Shown piece after piece: positions 51,960-61,087 of a stretch of 64,000 nucleotides of DNA (position 1 is its first letter; every line of letters begins with the position of its first letter). Origin of the DNA: Ralstonia sp. RRA (lineage in GTDB: Bacteria; Pseudomonadota; Gammaproteobacteria; Burkholderiales; Burkholderiaceae); NCBI RefSeq assembly GCF_037023145.1, contig NZ_CP146092.1, positions 558,001 through 622,000 on the forward strand, given 5' to 3'. The position numbers and the translations under genes are program-made. The notes below the pieces were generated by a model, which was not told where the DNA came from, ran no database searches, and saw nothing but the letters and a program-made list of their open reading frames with translations.

Positions 51960-54008
51960 ATGAGCACCGCCACCATCGGCACGCAGGCTGCGGCGTTTGG
52001 TTCGGCCCGCGCCCTCACACACCGCGAGCATGGTTGGTTGATCGCACAACTTGCCGTCGTGCTGGTGCCGTTGCTGCGCGCGCTGCCGCTGGTGACGTGT
52101 GCCGTGTTTGGTTTGTTGCTGCTCTGGCGCACCCTGCTGTGGGTACGCCGCGCGCCGTTGCCCGGCAAGTGGGTGCTGGGCCTCACAGGTGTGGCGACCC
52201 TGCTTGTGACCCTGGCGCTGTCCTTGCGCACCGGCGGCAACATCGGCCGAGACCTGTCGGTGGCATTGCTGGGTGCGTTCCTGGTGCTCAAGCTGATGGA
52301 ATCGCACACCGTGCGCAACGGCATTCTGGCGACGCAGCTGTGCTGTTTCCTGTTGCTCTCACAAACGCTGTTCGACCAGCCGGCCTGGATGGCCGTTTCC
52401 TTGCTGGCAACGGCGGCGCTGCTGCTGCGCAACTGGCTGCTGCTGTTGCATCCGCAGGCGCGCATGCGGGTGTCGGCAGTGCGTGTGCTGGGGCGATTGG
52501 TGGCGATGGGTCTGCCATGCGCGGCCGTGCTGTTCCTGCTGTTCCCGCGCCTGGATCATCCGCTGTGGAGCCTGCCGCGCTCCGCTGAAACCGGCACCAG
52601 CGGTATTACGGATCGCATGGCGCCGGGCTCCATCGGCCAGTTGATCCTGTCGGATGACCTGGCCTTTCGCGCCGACTTTGCCGGGGCACCGCCAGCGCTC
52701 GATACGCTCTATTGGCGCGGCATGGTGCTGTGGCGTTTTGATGGCCAAGCATGGACGGCAGCGTCGATGCGGCAACGGGCTGTGCCCGGAAGCGTACCCA
52801 ATTCTGCGAGCGCGGAAAGGGTCGCAATCGGTGGTCTGCCAGGCGTGGTGGACTACAACATCACGCTGGAAACGACGCACCAGCGCTGGCTGTTTGCGCT
52901 CGATCGCGGCGTGTCGATCGACGCGCGTGACGACATCGGCCGCAGCATCGACGCAGAGTTCCTCAGCCGGCAGCCGATCGACCAGCGCATGCGTTACCAC
53001 GTGCGTTCACGCTTGCCCGATCGTAGCCGCGTGGATGATGCACAGCCGCTGGATCCGCTCACGCTGCAGACCGCATTGGCACTGCCGCCGGGCAACAAGC
53101 AGGCGCGTGCGCTGGCTACGCAATGGGCTGAGCTGCCGCCGGCCGACCGCGTATCGGCCGCGCTCAAGCTGTTCGGCAGCGCACCGTTTGCCTACACGCT
53201 GGAACCCGAGCCGCTGCAGGGCGAGCAGATTGACGACTTCCTCTTCCGCACGCACCGCGGCTTCTGTGAGCACTACGCGGGCAGCTTCGTCTTCCTGATG
53301 CGCGCGGCGGGCGTGCCCGCGCGCGTGGTGGTGGGCTACCTCGGTGGCGAGGTAAACGCCGTGAGCGGCGACATCATCGTGCGCCAGTCCGATGCGCATG
53401 CCTGGGCTGAGGTGTGGCTGGCCGGACGCGGCTGGATGCGTGTGGACCCGACCGCTGCCGTTGCGCCGCAGCGCGTGGAGCGCGGCCTGGCAGCGGCGGT
53501 GCCCGCCAGCGAATTCCGCTCGCGCCGTGTGGAAGAACCTGCGTGGCTGCGCAGCGTACGCTGGGGGCTCGACGGCCTGATCAGCGGCTGGAACCGCTGG
53601 GTGCTCGGCTACGACCGTAAACGGCAGGCGCAGCTCTTTGCGTGGCTGGGGCTGGAGGCGGCAGACCCGCGCGCGGTGCTGTGGGGCGTGTCGGCCATCT
53701 TCCTGTTGGCGGCGCTGCCGCTGCTGTGGCAGCAGCGCAAGCCGAAGCCCGACCCCGTGCAGGTGCAATGGCAGCGCGTGTGCAACCAGTTGGCGCGGCA
53801 TGGCTGTCCGCGCAGCCCGACTGAAGGGCCGATGGCCTACGCCGAGCGTGCCGCCGCGCAGTTTCCGCAGGCGGCAGAAGCCTTGCGCCGCGTGGCTGCG
53901 GGTTACATCGCACTGCGCTATGGCCGCGATGACGGCAATGCGCAGGCCCGTGCGCAGCGGCTGGCGCGTTGGAAGGAAGACGTGGCCGCGCTGCGCGTGT
54001 CTGCATAA
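51960..54008 (+). CDS. Transglutaminase-like membrane protein (TgpA family, DUF3488/DUF4129)
   Basis: A 682-residue protein. About six TM helices lie in residues 25-190 (DUF3488), then a periplasmic transglutaminase domain at about 380-510 with the catalytic triad Cys436 (HRGFCEHYAGSF), His480 (SDAHAWAEVW) and Asp496 (MRVDPTAAV). One TM helix is near residue 580 and a DUF4129 tail is rich in Arg/Ala. It matches Pseudomonas aeruginosa TgpA, an essential periplasmic transglutaminase-fold protein. It completes the MoxR-DUF58-TgpA operon after a 99-bp gap. Confidence 0.9.
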   Translation: MSTATIGTQAAAFGSARALTHREHGWLIAQLAVVLVPLLRALPLVTCAVFGLLLLWRTLLWVRRAPLPGKWVLGLTGVATLLVTLALSLRTGGNIGRDLSVALLGAFLVLKLMESHTVRNGILATQLCCFLLLSQTLFDQPAWMAVSLLATAALLLRNWLLLLHPQARMRVSAVRVLGRLVAMGLPCAAVLFLLFPRLDHPLWSLPRSAETGTSGITDRMAPGSIGQLILSDDLAFRADFAGAPPALDTLYWRGMVLWRFDGQAWTAASMRQRAVPGSVPNSASAERVAIGGLPGVVDYNITLETTHQRWLFALDRGVSIDARDDIGRSIDAEFLSRQPIDQRMRYHVRSRLPDRSRVDDAQPLDPLTLQTALALPPGNKQARALATQWAELPPADRVSAALKLFGSAPFAYTLEPEPLQGEQIDDFLFRTHRGFCEHYAGSFVFLMRAAGVPARVVVGYLGGEVNAVSGDIIVRQSDAHAWAEVWLAGRGWMRVDPTAAVAPQRVERGLAAAVPASEFRSRRVEEPAWLRSVRWGLDGLISGWNRWVLGYDRKRQAQLFAWLGLEAADPRAVLWGVSAIFLLAALPLLWQQRKPKPDPVQVQWQRVCNQLARHGCPRSPTEGPMAYAERAAAQFPQAAEALRRVAAGYIALRYGRDDGNAQARAQRLARWKEDVAALRVSA

Positions 54009-54023
54009 CGAGAGAACGCCGGT

Positions 54024-54731
54024 ATGACGCAACCCGATACGCACCTGCTCGACAACCCCATCTGGTCATCGCTGGCGAGCGGTCATCTGCGCTTCCGGCA
54101 AGGTGGCCCGCTTGCCTGCCGCTACCGTGCCGACGTGACGCCGTTTGCTGCCATCGCTGCGAGCCCTGATGCGATGCCCGCCGCATGGCAGGCACTGTAC
54201 GGGTTGCTGGAACCGGGTGAGCAACTCTCACTGTTTGCGACGTCGGCCATCGATGTCCCGCAGGAATTTGACGTCGAGCGGGCGGGCCTCCTGCAGCAGA
54301 TGATCGTGGTGCGCGACCCCGGCGGGCACGTTGATACCACCGGCATCGTCCGCCTCGGGCATGCCGATGCGGCCGACATGTTCGACCTGACCGAGCGCAC
54401 GAAGCCCGGCCCATTCCGTACCCGCACGCAAGAGACCGGCCAGTACATCGGCATACACGAAGGCGGCCGGCTGATCGCCATGGCCGGCGAACGCATGCAA
54501 CTGGATGACTACGTCGAGATCAGCGCCGTCTGCGTGGACGATGCCCACCGCGGCAAGGGCCTTGCCAACCGGCTGATCCGCGTTTTGCAGCACGACATCG
54601 CGCGGCGCGGGCAGACGCCGGTGCTCCACGTGTTCGAGCACAACCATACGGCGATCGCGCTGTATGAGCGGCTGGGGTTTGCGGTCCGGCGGCCATTTCA
54701 CCTGACCAAGGTGATGCGCCGGGCAGAGTAA
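54024..54731 (+). CDS. GNAT-family N-acetyltransferase (FR47-like)
   Basis: A 235-residue protein with a C-terminal GNAT domain: YVEISAVCVDDAHRGKGLAN (motif A with RGKG), RLIRVLQHDIARRGQTPVLH and HVFEHNHTAIALYERLGFAV (motif B). The N-terminal half (TDLLDNPIWSSLASGHLRFR region) is less conserved. Its short 15-bp distance from tgpA suggests co-transcription. The substrate is unknown. A hairpin follows at 54746. Confidence 0.85.
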   Translation: MTQPDTHLLDNPIWSSLASGHLRFRQGGPLACRYRADVTPFAAIAASPDAMPAAWQALYGLLEPGEQLSLFATSAIDVPQEFDVERAGLLQQMIVVRDPGGHVDTTGIVRLGHADAADMFDLTERTKPGPFRTRTQETGQYIGIHEGGRLIAMAGERMQLDDYVEISAVCVDDAHRGKGLANRLIRVLQHDIARRGQTPVLHVFEHNHTAIALYERLGFAVRRPFHLTKVMRRAE

Positions 54732-54745
54732 CCCACCGCTTTTTC

Positions 54746-54771
54746 AAATCATCGCGCAACGCGGTGATTTT
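54746..54771 (+). terminator. Hairpin after the GNAT gene
   Basis: AAATCATCGC pairs with GCGGTGATTT (one G-T pair) around a GCAAC loop, followed by TT. It starts 15 bp after the GNAT stop and probably terminates the MoxR-TgpA operon. The remaining DNA to 55091 has no gene; it must hold the lipoprotein promoter. Confidence 0.5.
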
Positions 54772-55091
54772 GGCGCCGCATTGCGCGGTGTCGCTGTATT
54801 ACTCATATTGAGTAATTTAGAGTCAGCCTTCGAAACATAATCGCGTTTCTCTTCCACAGTTCGATAACGTTTGCGCCGTTGCCCCGCTTGGCTCTGCGGC
54901 GTATCGATGATGCGTATGTGGCCTCCATCCAGGCATTTCCGGCGTTTGATAATGTTTGCAATTGAGTCGAATCTCCTTCATAGACTCCATTTCAAGCCGA
55001 TAAGCAGTTAATGGTTTTGGCCATTTGGAAAATGCATGGTGAAAGGCGGGTCGGCATATTATCAAGCGCATTTTTGAAACGGGAGACTGAC

Positions 55092-56258
55092 ATGGCGAAA
55101 ATGCATCGCGGTGCACTGGTTTCAGCCACGCTGGCTGGGTTGCTGGTACTGGGCGGTTGCGCCAGCTCGGGTTCGGGCGACATGAGCGGAACCAGCGGTG
55201 GCGGCACTTCCGCCAACAACGGCAGCGGTGGTTCGGGCAACTCGGGCGGCACCGGCGGGTCCACCTCCACAGCCTCGACCACGCCTACAGGCGACGTCGC
55301 CAACAAGGGCGGCGGCGTGCTCACTGCCACGGGCAGCGCCGTCAGCAGCCTGGGTAAGACGGTGGGCGGCTCCAATGTGCCGGGCGCCTCTGGGTTGGGC
55401 AACGTGGTCGACAACGTCGGCAATACAGTCTCCGCACTCGGCACCGGCGTGCAGTCCGGCCTGGGCAGCATGGGCACCAATCCGAACCCGGTGGGGACCA
55501 CGGTGTCCAGCACGGGCAACGTGGTCACCCAGGCAGGCAATACCGTCAACGCCACGGGTGGTCTGCTGACCAGCCTGGGCACGGGCCCGCTGCAGCCGCT
55601 CGCGCCAGTGACTACGCCGGTGGGTGGCGCGGTCTCGCAAGTGGGGCAAGCCGTGGCCAATGCGGGCGGCACGCTGGGTACGGCCCTGTCGACCGGGCCG
55701 GTGGAGCAGGTCACGCAACAGCTCAGCTCGACTGTGGTGCCGCTCACCTCGCAAGTCACCACCACCACGCAGACACTAGGTAACGCCACAGGCCTGGGTG
55801 CCCCCGCCACCAACCTGCTGCAGACCGTGGGCGGTACGGTGGCGAACGTCGGCACGTCGATCACGGGCACGAATGCGCCGGTGGTGTCCAACGTGGGAGG
55901 CGTGGTGACCGCCACGGGCAATACGGTAGCGGCGCTGGGTGGCGCGGTTTCCACGCCGGGCGGTGCTACGGGCGGCAGCAATCCGCTGGGTGCGGTGACC
56001 GGCGCCTTGGGCGGTGCCACAGGTGGTGGCGCGGGGAGCAACCCGCTGGCCCCGGTGACGGCCGCGTTGGGTGGCGCAGCTGGCGGCGGCACCAACCCCG
56101 CTGCGGGTGCCACCGCACCGATCGGTTCGCTGTTGACGGGCGTGGGTTCTTCGCTCGCGTCAACCGGTGCAGCCACGCCGCTGGCCCCGGTAACGGGCGC
56201 TGTGGGCGGGGCGGTGGGGACGGTGGGCGGTGCGCTGGGGGGCACGCCGCATCATTGA
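55092..56258 (+). CDS. Lipoprotein with collagen-like low-complexity repeats
   Basis: A 388-residue protein with a lipoprotein signal ending in the lipobox LVLGGCASSG (Cys near residue 20). The mature part is Gly, Ser, Thr, Val and Ala-rich with irregular repeats such as GNTVSALG, GNVVTQAGNTVNATGGLL, VGGAVSQVGQAVANAGGTLG and GGATGGSNPLGAV. Databases often label such Ralstonia proteins 'collagen-like triple helix repeat-containing', but the repeats are not strict G-X-Y. It is probably a membrane-attached envelope or matrix protein. The ATG at 55092 has GGGAG upstream; the extension to 55011 is rejected. A strong terminator follows. Confidence 0.82.
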   Translation: MAKMHRGALVSATLAGLLVLGGCASSGSGDMSGTSGGGTSANNGSGGSGNSGGTGGSTSTASTTPTGDVANKGGGVLTATGSAVSSLGKTVGGSNVPGASGLGNVVDNVGNTVSALGTGVQSGLGSMGTNPNPVGTTVSSTGNVVTQAGNTVNATGGLLTSLGTGPLQPLAPVTTPVGGAVSQVGQAVANAGGTLGTALSTGPVEQVTQQLSSTVVPLTSQVTTTTQTLGNATGLGAPATNLLQTVGGTVANVGTSITGTNAPVVSNVGGVVTATGNTVAALGGAVSTPGGATGGSNPLGAVTGALGGATGGGAGSNPLAPVTAALGGAAGGGTNPAAGATAPIGSLLTGVGSSLASTGAATPLAPVTGAVGGAVGTVGGALGGTPHH

Positions 56259-56276
56259 TCCACGCTGTGCCGATGG

Positions 56277-56310
56277 GCCGTCCATGCTTCGCGCTGGACG
56301 GCTTTTTTTT
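56277..56310 (+). terminator. Rho-independent terminator of the lipoprotein gene
   Basis: GCCGTCCA (56277-56284) pairs with TGGACGGC (56295-56302) around a ten-base loop and is followed by eight T (56303-56310). This is a canonical intrinsic terminator 18 bp after the stop codon. Confidence 0.9.
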
Positions 56311-56398
56311 CTGGGCATCGTTCGCGCTTTACCTTGGGGCCCCACCCGAAAATAATGCACCCATAGCTCACATTTCATTTGGATAAGGGGTGACTGGC

Positions 56399-56947
56399 AT
56401 GAGCGCAGGCGATCTGTTGTTCCGGATGTTCCGCTATCAGGTATGGGCGAACGAAGAGATGGTGCGCGCCATGCAAGGTCTCGATACCGAGGGGTGCGCG
56501 GAGGCGCGGCACACTGCGCTTCGCCTGATGAACCATTGCCTGGTGGTCAACAAGATCTTTGCCGCGCATCTGGCAGGCCAGCCGCACGGTTTTGCCGCCG
56601 ACAACACGCCCGAGACGCCTACGCTGCAAGCACTGTCTGCGGAGCTTGCGACGGTGGACCAGTGGTATCTCGACTACGTGCGCAAGGTCACGCCAGCCAT
56701 GCTGGCCGAGTCCATCCCCTTTACGTTTACCGATGGTGACCTGGGCTACATGACACGCGAAGAGATGCTGATGCACGTTGTGACGCACGGCGGCTATCAC
56801 CGCGGTGAAGTCGGACGGGTGATGCGGCAGGTGTCGGCCAGTGCGGGACCGGACTTCCAATTGCCGTGGGATACCTACGCAGTGCATCTGCACAGGACCG
56901 AGCCCGCACGCAGATTGCAGGGCGCAGAGGCACCCGCTGTGCTGTAG
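56399..56947 (+). CDS. DinB-family (DUF1572-like) protein
   Basis: A 182-residue four-helix-bundle protein of the DinB superfamily. MFRYQVWANEEMVRAMQGLD at the N-terminus, NHCLVVNKIFAAHLAGQP in helix 2 and LMHVVTHGGYHRGEVGRVMR near the C-terminus provide the three metal-binding His of the family. DinB-like proteins can act as thiol-dependent S-transferases or damage-response proteins; the role here is unknown. The ATG at 56399 follows AAGGGG by eight bases; the GTG at 56390 is rejected. Confidence 0.88.
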   Translation: MSAGDLLFRMFRYQVWANEEMVRAMQGLDTEGCAEARHTALRLMNHCLVVNKIFAAHLAGQPHGFAADNTPETPTLQALSAELATVDQWYLDYVRKVTPAMLAESIPFTFTDGDLGYMTREEMLMHVVTHGGYHRGEVGRVMRQVSASAGPDFQLPWDTYAVHLHRTEPARRLQGAEAPAVL

Positions 56948-56952
56948 ATCGC

Positions 56953-57960
56953 TTACGCCGCGCGCAGCTCGCGAATGCCTTTGCCCAAGCGCTTGCGCAA
57001 CAGCGTACGCAACGTCACGCCATCGGCATAGCCAACCTGCTCGGCAATCTGGTCGACGCTGTGCTTGCTCGTTTTGAGCAGATGCACCGCACGCTCGATG
57101 CGCAAATCCTGGATGTAGGCGATGGGCGTTTTGCCGAGGACTTCGTTCAAGCGCCGTGACAGCGTGCGTTTGCTGGTGGCCAGCGCATCCGCAGCCGCGT
57201 CGAGCGTGATGGCGGTGTCGAGCCGCTCGCGCACCCAGCGGTCAAAGCGTTCGACCAGCGGGTCCGCATGCGAGAGGTGGTCGGCAATCACATAGGCGGA
57301 TTGCGATGGCCGCGTGTCGAACACGAGGTAGCGCGCTACCAGCGTGGCCAGCTCCGGGCTGCTCTGGCGGATCACCCACAACGCCATGTCGATATGGCTG
57401 AGTGCGGCACCAGCCGTGAGCATCGTGCCGCTGGGCACGATGATGCGATGCGCGTCGAGCCGCACCTGCGGATAGCGCTGGCGGAACAGCGGCGTCAGCC
57501 ACCACGTGGTGGTGGCGTCGTGGCCGTCCAGCAGGCCGCTTTCCGCCAGTACGAATGTGCCGATGCATGCAGCCGCCATGCGCGCACCGCCCGCCGACCA
57601 CGCGCGTAAAACGGGCAGCGCGTTCGCCACATCTTCACGGCCCAGCGCGGGCACCAGCACGTCGGGCATCTTGGCGCTGATGGCCGGCACGATCACCCAG
57701 TTTGGGGAGGCCGCATCGCCCACGCCGCACACGGGCACCTGCAGGCCCAACCCGCTGCGCACCTGCGGCCGCATACCGACCACTGCCACCTCAAACGTCG
57801 GCATATCAATGCCGGCCACCCGCGCCAGTTCATTGGCCGTGGCAAAGGCATCGAGCACCGTGGCCAGCCCCGTATCGAACACGCCTTCCAGCGCGAGCAC
57901 GGCAATCCGCATGGCAGTATCGATATCAAAGTTGTCAATCGGGACAGTATTTTCCGACAT
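56953..57960 (-). CDS. GlxA-family transcriptional regulator (DJ-1/PfpI domain + AraC HTH)
   Basis: A 335-residue regulator with an N-terminal DJ-1/PfpI-like domain (IAVLALEGVFDTGLATVLDA; ARMAAACIGTFVLAESGLLD, the Cys elbow) and a C-terminal AraC HTH pair (DAAADALATSKRTLSRRLNE, HSVDQIAEQVGYADGVTLRT). It is divergent from the small ABM gene at 58022 with about 60 bp between the starts, so it is likely its regulator. It is convergent with the DinB gene, whose stop is six bases away. Confidence 0.88.
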   Translation of the reverse strand: MSENTVPIDNFDIDTAMRIAVLALEGVFDTGLATVLDAFATANELARVAGIDMPTFEVAVVGMRPQVRSGLGLQVPVCGVGDAASPNWVIVPAISAKMPDVLVPALGREDVANALPVLRAWSAGGARMAAACIGTFVLAESGLLDGHDATTTWWLTPLFRQRYPQVRLDAHRIIVPSGTMLTAGAALSHIDMALWVIRQSSPELATLVARYLVFDTRPSQSAYVIADHLSHADPLVERFDRWVRERLDTAITLDAAADALATSKRTLSRRLNEVLGKTPIAYIQDLRIERAVHLLKTSKHSVDQIAEQVGYADGVTLRTLLRKRLGKGIRELRAA

Positions 57961-58021
57961 GACGGCTTTGTAAAGTCAGTCTGTCCGCGCAGACCCCCTG
58001 CGCGGCATCTGGAGACCCACG

Positions 58022-58330
58022 ATGATCAAGTACGCGTTGTTCGCCCGGCTGATTGCCAAGCCGGGCAAGGAGCAGGCTTTGGCTGACTTTCTGCAGGCCG
58101 GCCTGGAGATGGCCAATCAGGAAGCCACCACCCCGATCTGGTTTGCGTTGCGCATTGCGCCCAACGTGTTTGGCATCTTCGATGCCTTTACCAGCGAGCA
58201 GAATCGCCAGGCCCACCTGGACGGCCCAATTGCGAAGGCGCTGATGGCGAATGCGGCCGAGCTGCTGGCCTCGCCGCCCGAGATTGCACCGATTGAGGTG
58301 CTGGGCATGAAGAACACGCTGGCAAGCTGA
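58022..58330 (+). CDS. ABM-domain protein (putative quinol monooxygenase)
   Basis: A 102-residue dimeric alpha-beta-barrel protein: YALFARLIAKPGKEQALADF, ATTPIWFALRIAPNVFGIFD, FTSEQNRQAHLDGPIAKALM. Members include YgiN and ActVA-like quinol monooxygenases, cofactor-free enzymes acting on small aromatic or quinone compounds; here the substrate is unknown. Divergent GlxA control is inferred from the intergenic layout. Confidence 0.85.
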   Translation: MIKYALFARLIAKPGKEQALADFLQAGLEMANQEATTPIWFALRIAPNVFGIFDAFTSEQNRQAHLDGPIAKALMANAAELLASPPEIAPIEVLGMKNTLAS

Positions 58331-58636
58331 TCCTGCCTGAGCCTGTCCGAGGGATCGGCCTATGCGTCAGGTCGCGCGCAGCGGCAAGCGGCCTGATGCA
58401 TCACGCAAGCTCACGTGTCCGCCCGAGGCGCTGTTTGCGTGCACCGCAAGCCATCCACCATGCGGATGATTTTGTGACGCTGCCAAGCAGCATGGCGCCC
58501 GTGGCATCGGGCCATTGATCACGCCATTCCATCCATTCGCCACATCTCAGTGGCATCTAAGTCTGCGTGTCTAGCCTGTCACCGTCATCACTTTTTCGCG
58601 CTCGCGAAGTTGACGGCGCAATTGACGGAGAAAGCA
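58331..58636. other. Intergenic DNA between the ABM and COG4705 genes
   Basis: No gene is visible. The sequence has ordinary GC content, no strong hairpin with a T tract, and no repeat I can identify. The last 15 bases (GACGGAGAAAGC) are the ribosome site of the next gene. Confidence 0.5.
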
Positions 58637-59428
58637 ATGGACACACGACTGGCACGCGAGGTGCCCAGCCTGCTCAACAAGGTGCCCCAGGTGGCGTTGG
58701 GGTTCTGGATCATCAAGATCCTCTCCACCACGGTGGGTGAGACCGGCGCGGATTTTCTGGCCGTCAACGTTGGGCTGGGCACGGCCGTCACCGGCGGTGC
58801 AATGGCGGGTTTGCTTGCTGTTGCACTCGCGGCGCAGGTGCGCGCGCAGCGCTATGTGCCGTGGTTGTACTGGCTGACGGTGGTGCTGGTGAGCATTGTC
58901 GGCACGCAGATCACCGACCTGCTGACCGACAAGCTTGGTGTGAGCCTGTACGTAAGCACAGCCGTCTTTAGCGTGGTGCTACTCGCACTGTTTGCGATCT
59001 GGTATCGCGTGGAACACACGCTGTCGATCCAGTCCATCGATACACGCCGCCGAGAGCTGTTCTATTGGGCCGCCATTCTCTGCACGTTCGCGCTGGGCAC
59101 CGCTGCGGGTGACCTTGCCACCGAAGCGCTTGGTCTCGGGTTCCAACTGGGCATCGTGGCCTTTGGCGCGCTCATTGCGCTGGCGGCTGTTGCGTACTGG
59201 CTGGGCGCCAACAAGGTGCTGGCGTTCTGGCTGGCCTACATCCTCACGCGCCCGTTGGGTGCGGCGTTGGGGGACTTCCTGTCGCAATCGCAAAGCTATG
59301 GTGGATTGGGCCTGGGCGCGATGCTGACCAGCGTCGTCTTCCTCGCCGTCATCGTTGTGCTGGTGGCGTTTGCTCAGCGCCATGAAGGCCGTATTGCCCG
59401 TGCGGCGCACGCCGCGTCGGCTGTCTGA
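58637..59428 (+). CDS. COG4705-family membrane protein with internal repeats
   Basis: A 263-residue inner-membrane protein of about eight TM segments. Four related helix-pair units carry a G/T-x-x-x-D-x-L motif: TTVGETGADFLAVNVGLG, VGTQITDLLTDKLGVSLY, LGTAAGDLATEALGLGFQ and PLGAALGDFLSQSQSYGG. The family (COG4705, often annotated as a membrane-anchored protein) has no assigned function. The ATG at 58637 follows GGAGAAAGC; the upstream frame to 58550 is not used. It is followed by a secreted helical protein gene after 39 bp, probably its partner. Confidence 0.85.
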   Translation: MDTRLAREVPSLLNKVPQVALGFWIIKILSTTVGETGADFLAVNVGLGTAVTGGAMAGLLAVALAAQVRAQRYVPWLYWLTVVLVSIVGTQITDLLTDKLGVSLYVSTAVFSVVLLALFAIWYRVEHTLSIQSIDTRRRELFYWAAILCTFALGTAAGDLATEALGLGFQLGIVAFGALIALAAVAYWLGANKVLAFWLAYILTRPLGAALGDFLSQSQSYGGLGLGAMLTSVVFLAVIVVLVAFAQRHEGRIARAAHAASAV

Positions 59429-59467
59429 TCCGCAAGCCTCTGTCTTGTATCCAACCCAGGAGATGTC

Positions 59468-59881
59468 ATGAAGCTCATCAAACTGACGCCGCCGCTGGCG
59501 GCTGCCGCGCTCGTTTTGTTCATGGCTGGTGCCAGCCATCTGGTGCCCGCCAACTTTGGCCCGGTGAAAGCCGTGCAGGCGGCCACGCCCTCCAAGCTGG
59601 GCGATCTGGGCCCGTTCCGCGCGATTGCGGTCGACACGGCTGCCATTGTCGACAAGGGCGACCTGGCCGGTGCCAAGACCCGCATCAAGGATCTGGAAGT
59701 CTCGTGGGACAGCGCCGAAGCCGGCCTCAAGCCGCGTGCCGCATCGGACTGGCACGTCGTTGACAAGGCCATCGACCGCGCGCTTGAAGCCTTGCGCGCC
59801 AGCAAGCCTGATGTGGCCAACTGCAAGCAGACGCTGGCTGACCTGATCCGGACGATGGATCAGGTCAGCGGCAAGCGCTGA
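59468..59881 (+). CDS. Hypothetical secreted helical protein, partner of the COG4705 gene
   Basis: A 137-residue protein with an N-terminal signal segment ([20 protein letters not shown]) and probable cleavage near VQAAT. The mature part is helical: [40 protein letters not shown], and [20 protein letters not shown] with one Cys (VANCKQTL). An AGGAG site precedes the ATG. No family was recognised with certainty. It resembles small periplasmic proteins commonly found next to COG4705 genes (recollection), so a joint role is suspected. Confidence 0.7.
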   Translation: MKLIKLTPPLAAAALVLFMAGASHLVPANFGPVKAVQAATPSKLGDLGPFRAIAVDTAAIVDKGDLAGAKTRIKDLEVSWDSAEAGLKPRAASDWHVVDKAIDRALEALRASKPDVANCKQTLADLIRTMDQVSGKR

Positions 59882-59902
59882 GCACTTGCCTAGCCGTGCC
59901 GG

Positions 59903-61087
59903 TTAGCCCGGCACGCGCACCCAACCCTCCATCAGCACGCGCGCGCTGCGGCTCATGATGGCCTTGGTGACGGTCCATTCGCCGTCGACGAGCATGGCCT
60001 CCGCACCAACGCGCAGCGTGCCGGACGGATGCCCGAAGCGCACTGCGTTACGCTCGCCGCCGCCGGCCGCCAGGTTGACCAACGTGCCCGGAATGGCCGC
60101 TGCCGTGCCGATGGCCACGGCAGCCGTGCCCATCATCGCGTGGTGCAGCTTGCCCATCGATAGCGCGCGCACCAGCAGGTCCACATCGCCTGCACCGACT
60201 TTCTTGCCGCTGGAGGAAACGTAGTCCTTCGGTTGCGCCACAAAGGCCACCTTGGGCGTGTGCTGCCGCGTGGCGGCTTCATCGATGTTCTTGATGAGCC
60301 CCATGCGCACTGCGCCGTGCGCGCGGATGGTCTCGAACATCGCCAGCGCTTTCGCGTCGCCGTTGATGGCGTCCTGCAGCTCCGTGCCGGTGTAGCCGAT
60401 GGCGTCCGCATTGATGAAGATAGTGGGAATGCCGGCATTGATCATCGTCGCCTTGAGCGTGCCCACGCCGGGCACCTCCAGGTCGTCGACGAGGTTGCCG
60501 GTGGGGAACATCGCGCCGCCGCCGTCACCGTCTTCTTCGGCCGCTGGATCGAGGAATTCGAGCTGCACTTCCGCGGCCGGGAAGGTCACGCCGTCCAGTT
60601 CGAAGTCGCCCGTCTCCTGCACCGCGCCGTTGGTGATGGGCACGTGCGCAATGATGGTCTTGCCGATGTTGGCTTGCCAGATGCGCACGATGGCGGTGCC
60701 GTTCTGCGGCACACGGCTGGCGTCCACCAGGCCGTTGCTGATGGCGAACGGGCCGACAGCGGCGGACAGGTTGCCGCAGTTGCCCGACCAATCCACAAAC
60801 GGTTTGTCGATGGAGACCTGACCGAACAGATAATCCACGTCATGGTCCGGGCGCGTGCTTTTGGCGAGGATCACCGTCTTGCTGGTGCTGGACGTGGCGC
60901 CGCCCATGCCGTCGATCTGTTTGCCGTACGGGTCGGGGCTGCCGATCACGCGCATGAGCAGCGCATCGCGCGCGGCGCCAGGTTGCTGCGCGGCTTCCGG
61001 CAAATCCTGCAAACGGAAGAACACGCCCTTACTGGTGCCGCCACGGATGTACGTGGCGGGGACTTTGATTTGTGCGGGATGGCTCAT
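59903..61087 (-). CDS. prpF: 2-methylaconitate cis-trans isomerase PrpF
   Basis: A 394-residue protein with the diaminopimelate-epimerase-like PrpF fold: IKVPATYIRGGTSKGVFFRL, IDGMGGATSSTSKTVILAKS, VDWSGNCGNLSAAVGPFAIS (conserved Cys region) and AAGGGERNAVRFGHPSGTLR. PrpF isomerises the trans-2-methylaconitate made by AcnD so that aconitase B can complete the methylcitrate cycle of propionate degradation. It overlaps the acnD stop by four bases (ATGA), so the two are one operon. A complete gene of usual length. Confidence 0.93.
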   Translation of the reverse strand: MSHPAQIKVPATYIRGGTSKGVFFRLQDLPEAAQQPGAARDALLMRVIGSPDPYGKQIDGMGGATSSTSKTVILAKSTRPDHDVDYLFGQVSIDKPFVDWSGNCGNLSAAVGPFAISNGLVDASRVPQNGTAIVRIWQANIGKTIIAHVPITNGAVQETGDFELDGVTFPAAEVQLEFLDPAAEEDGDGGGAMFPTGNLVDDLEVPGVGTLKATMINAGIPTIFINADAIGYTGTELQDAINGDAKALAMFETIRAHGAVRMGLIKNIDEAATRQHTPKVAFVAQPKDYVSSSGKKVGAGDVDLLVRALSMGKLHHAMMGTAAVAIGTAAAIPGTLVNLAAGGGERNAVRFGHPSGTLRVGAEAMLVDGEWTVTKAIMSRSARVLMEGWVRVPG

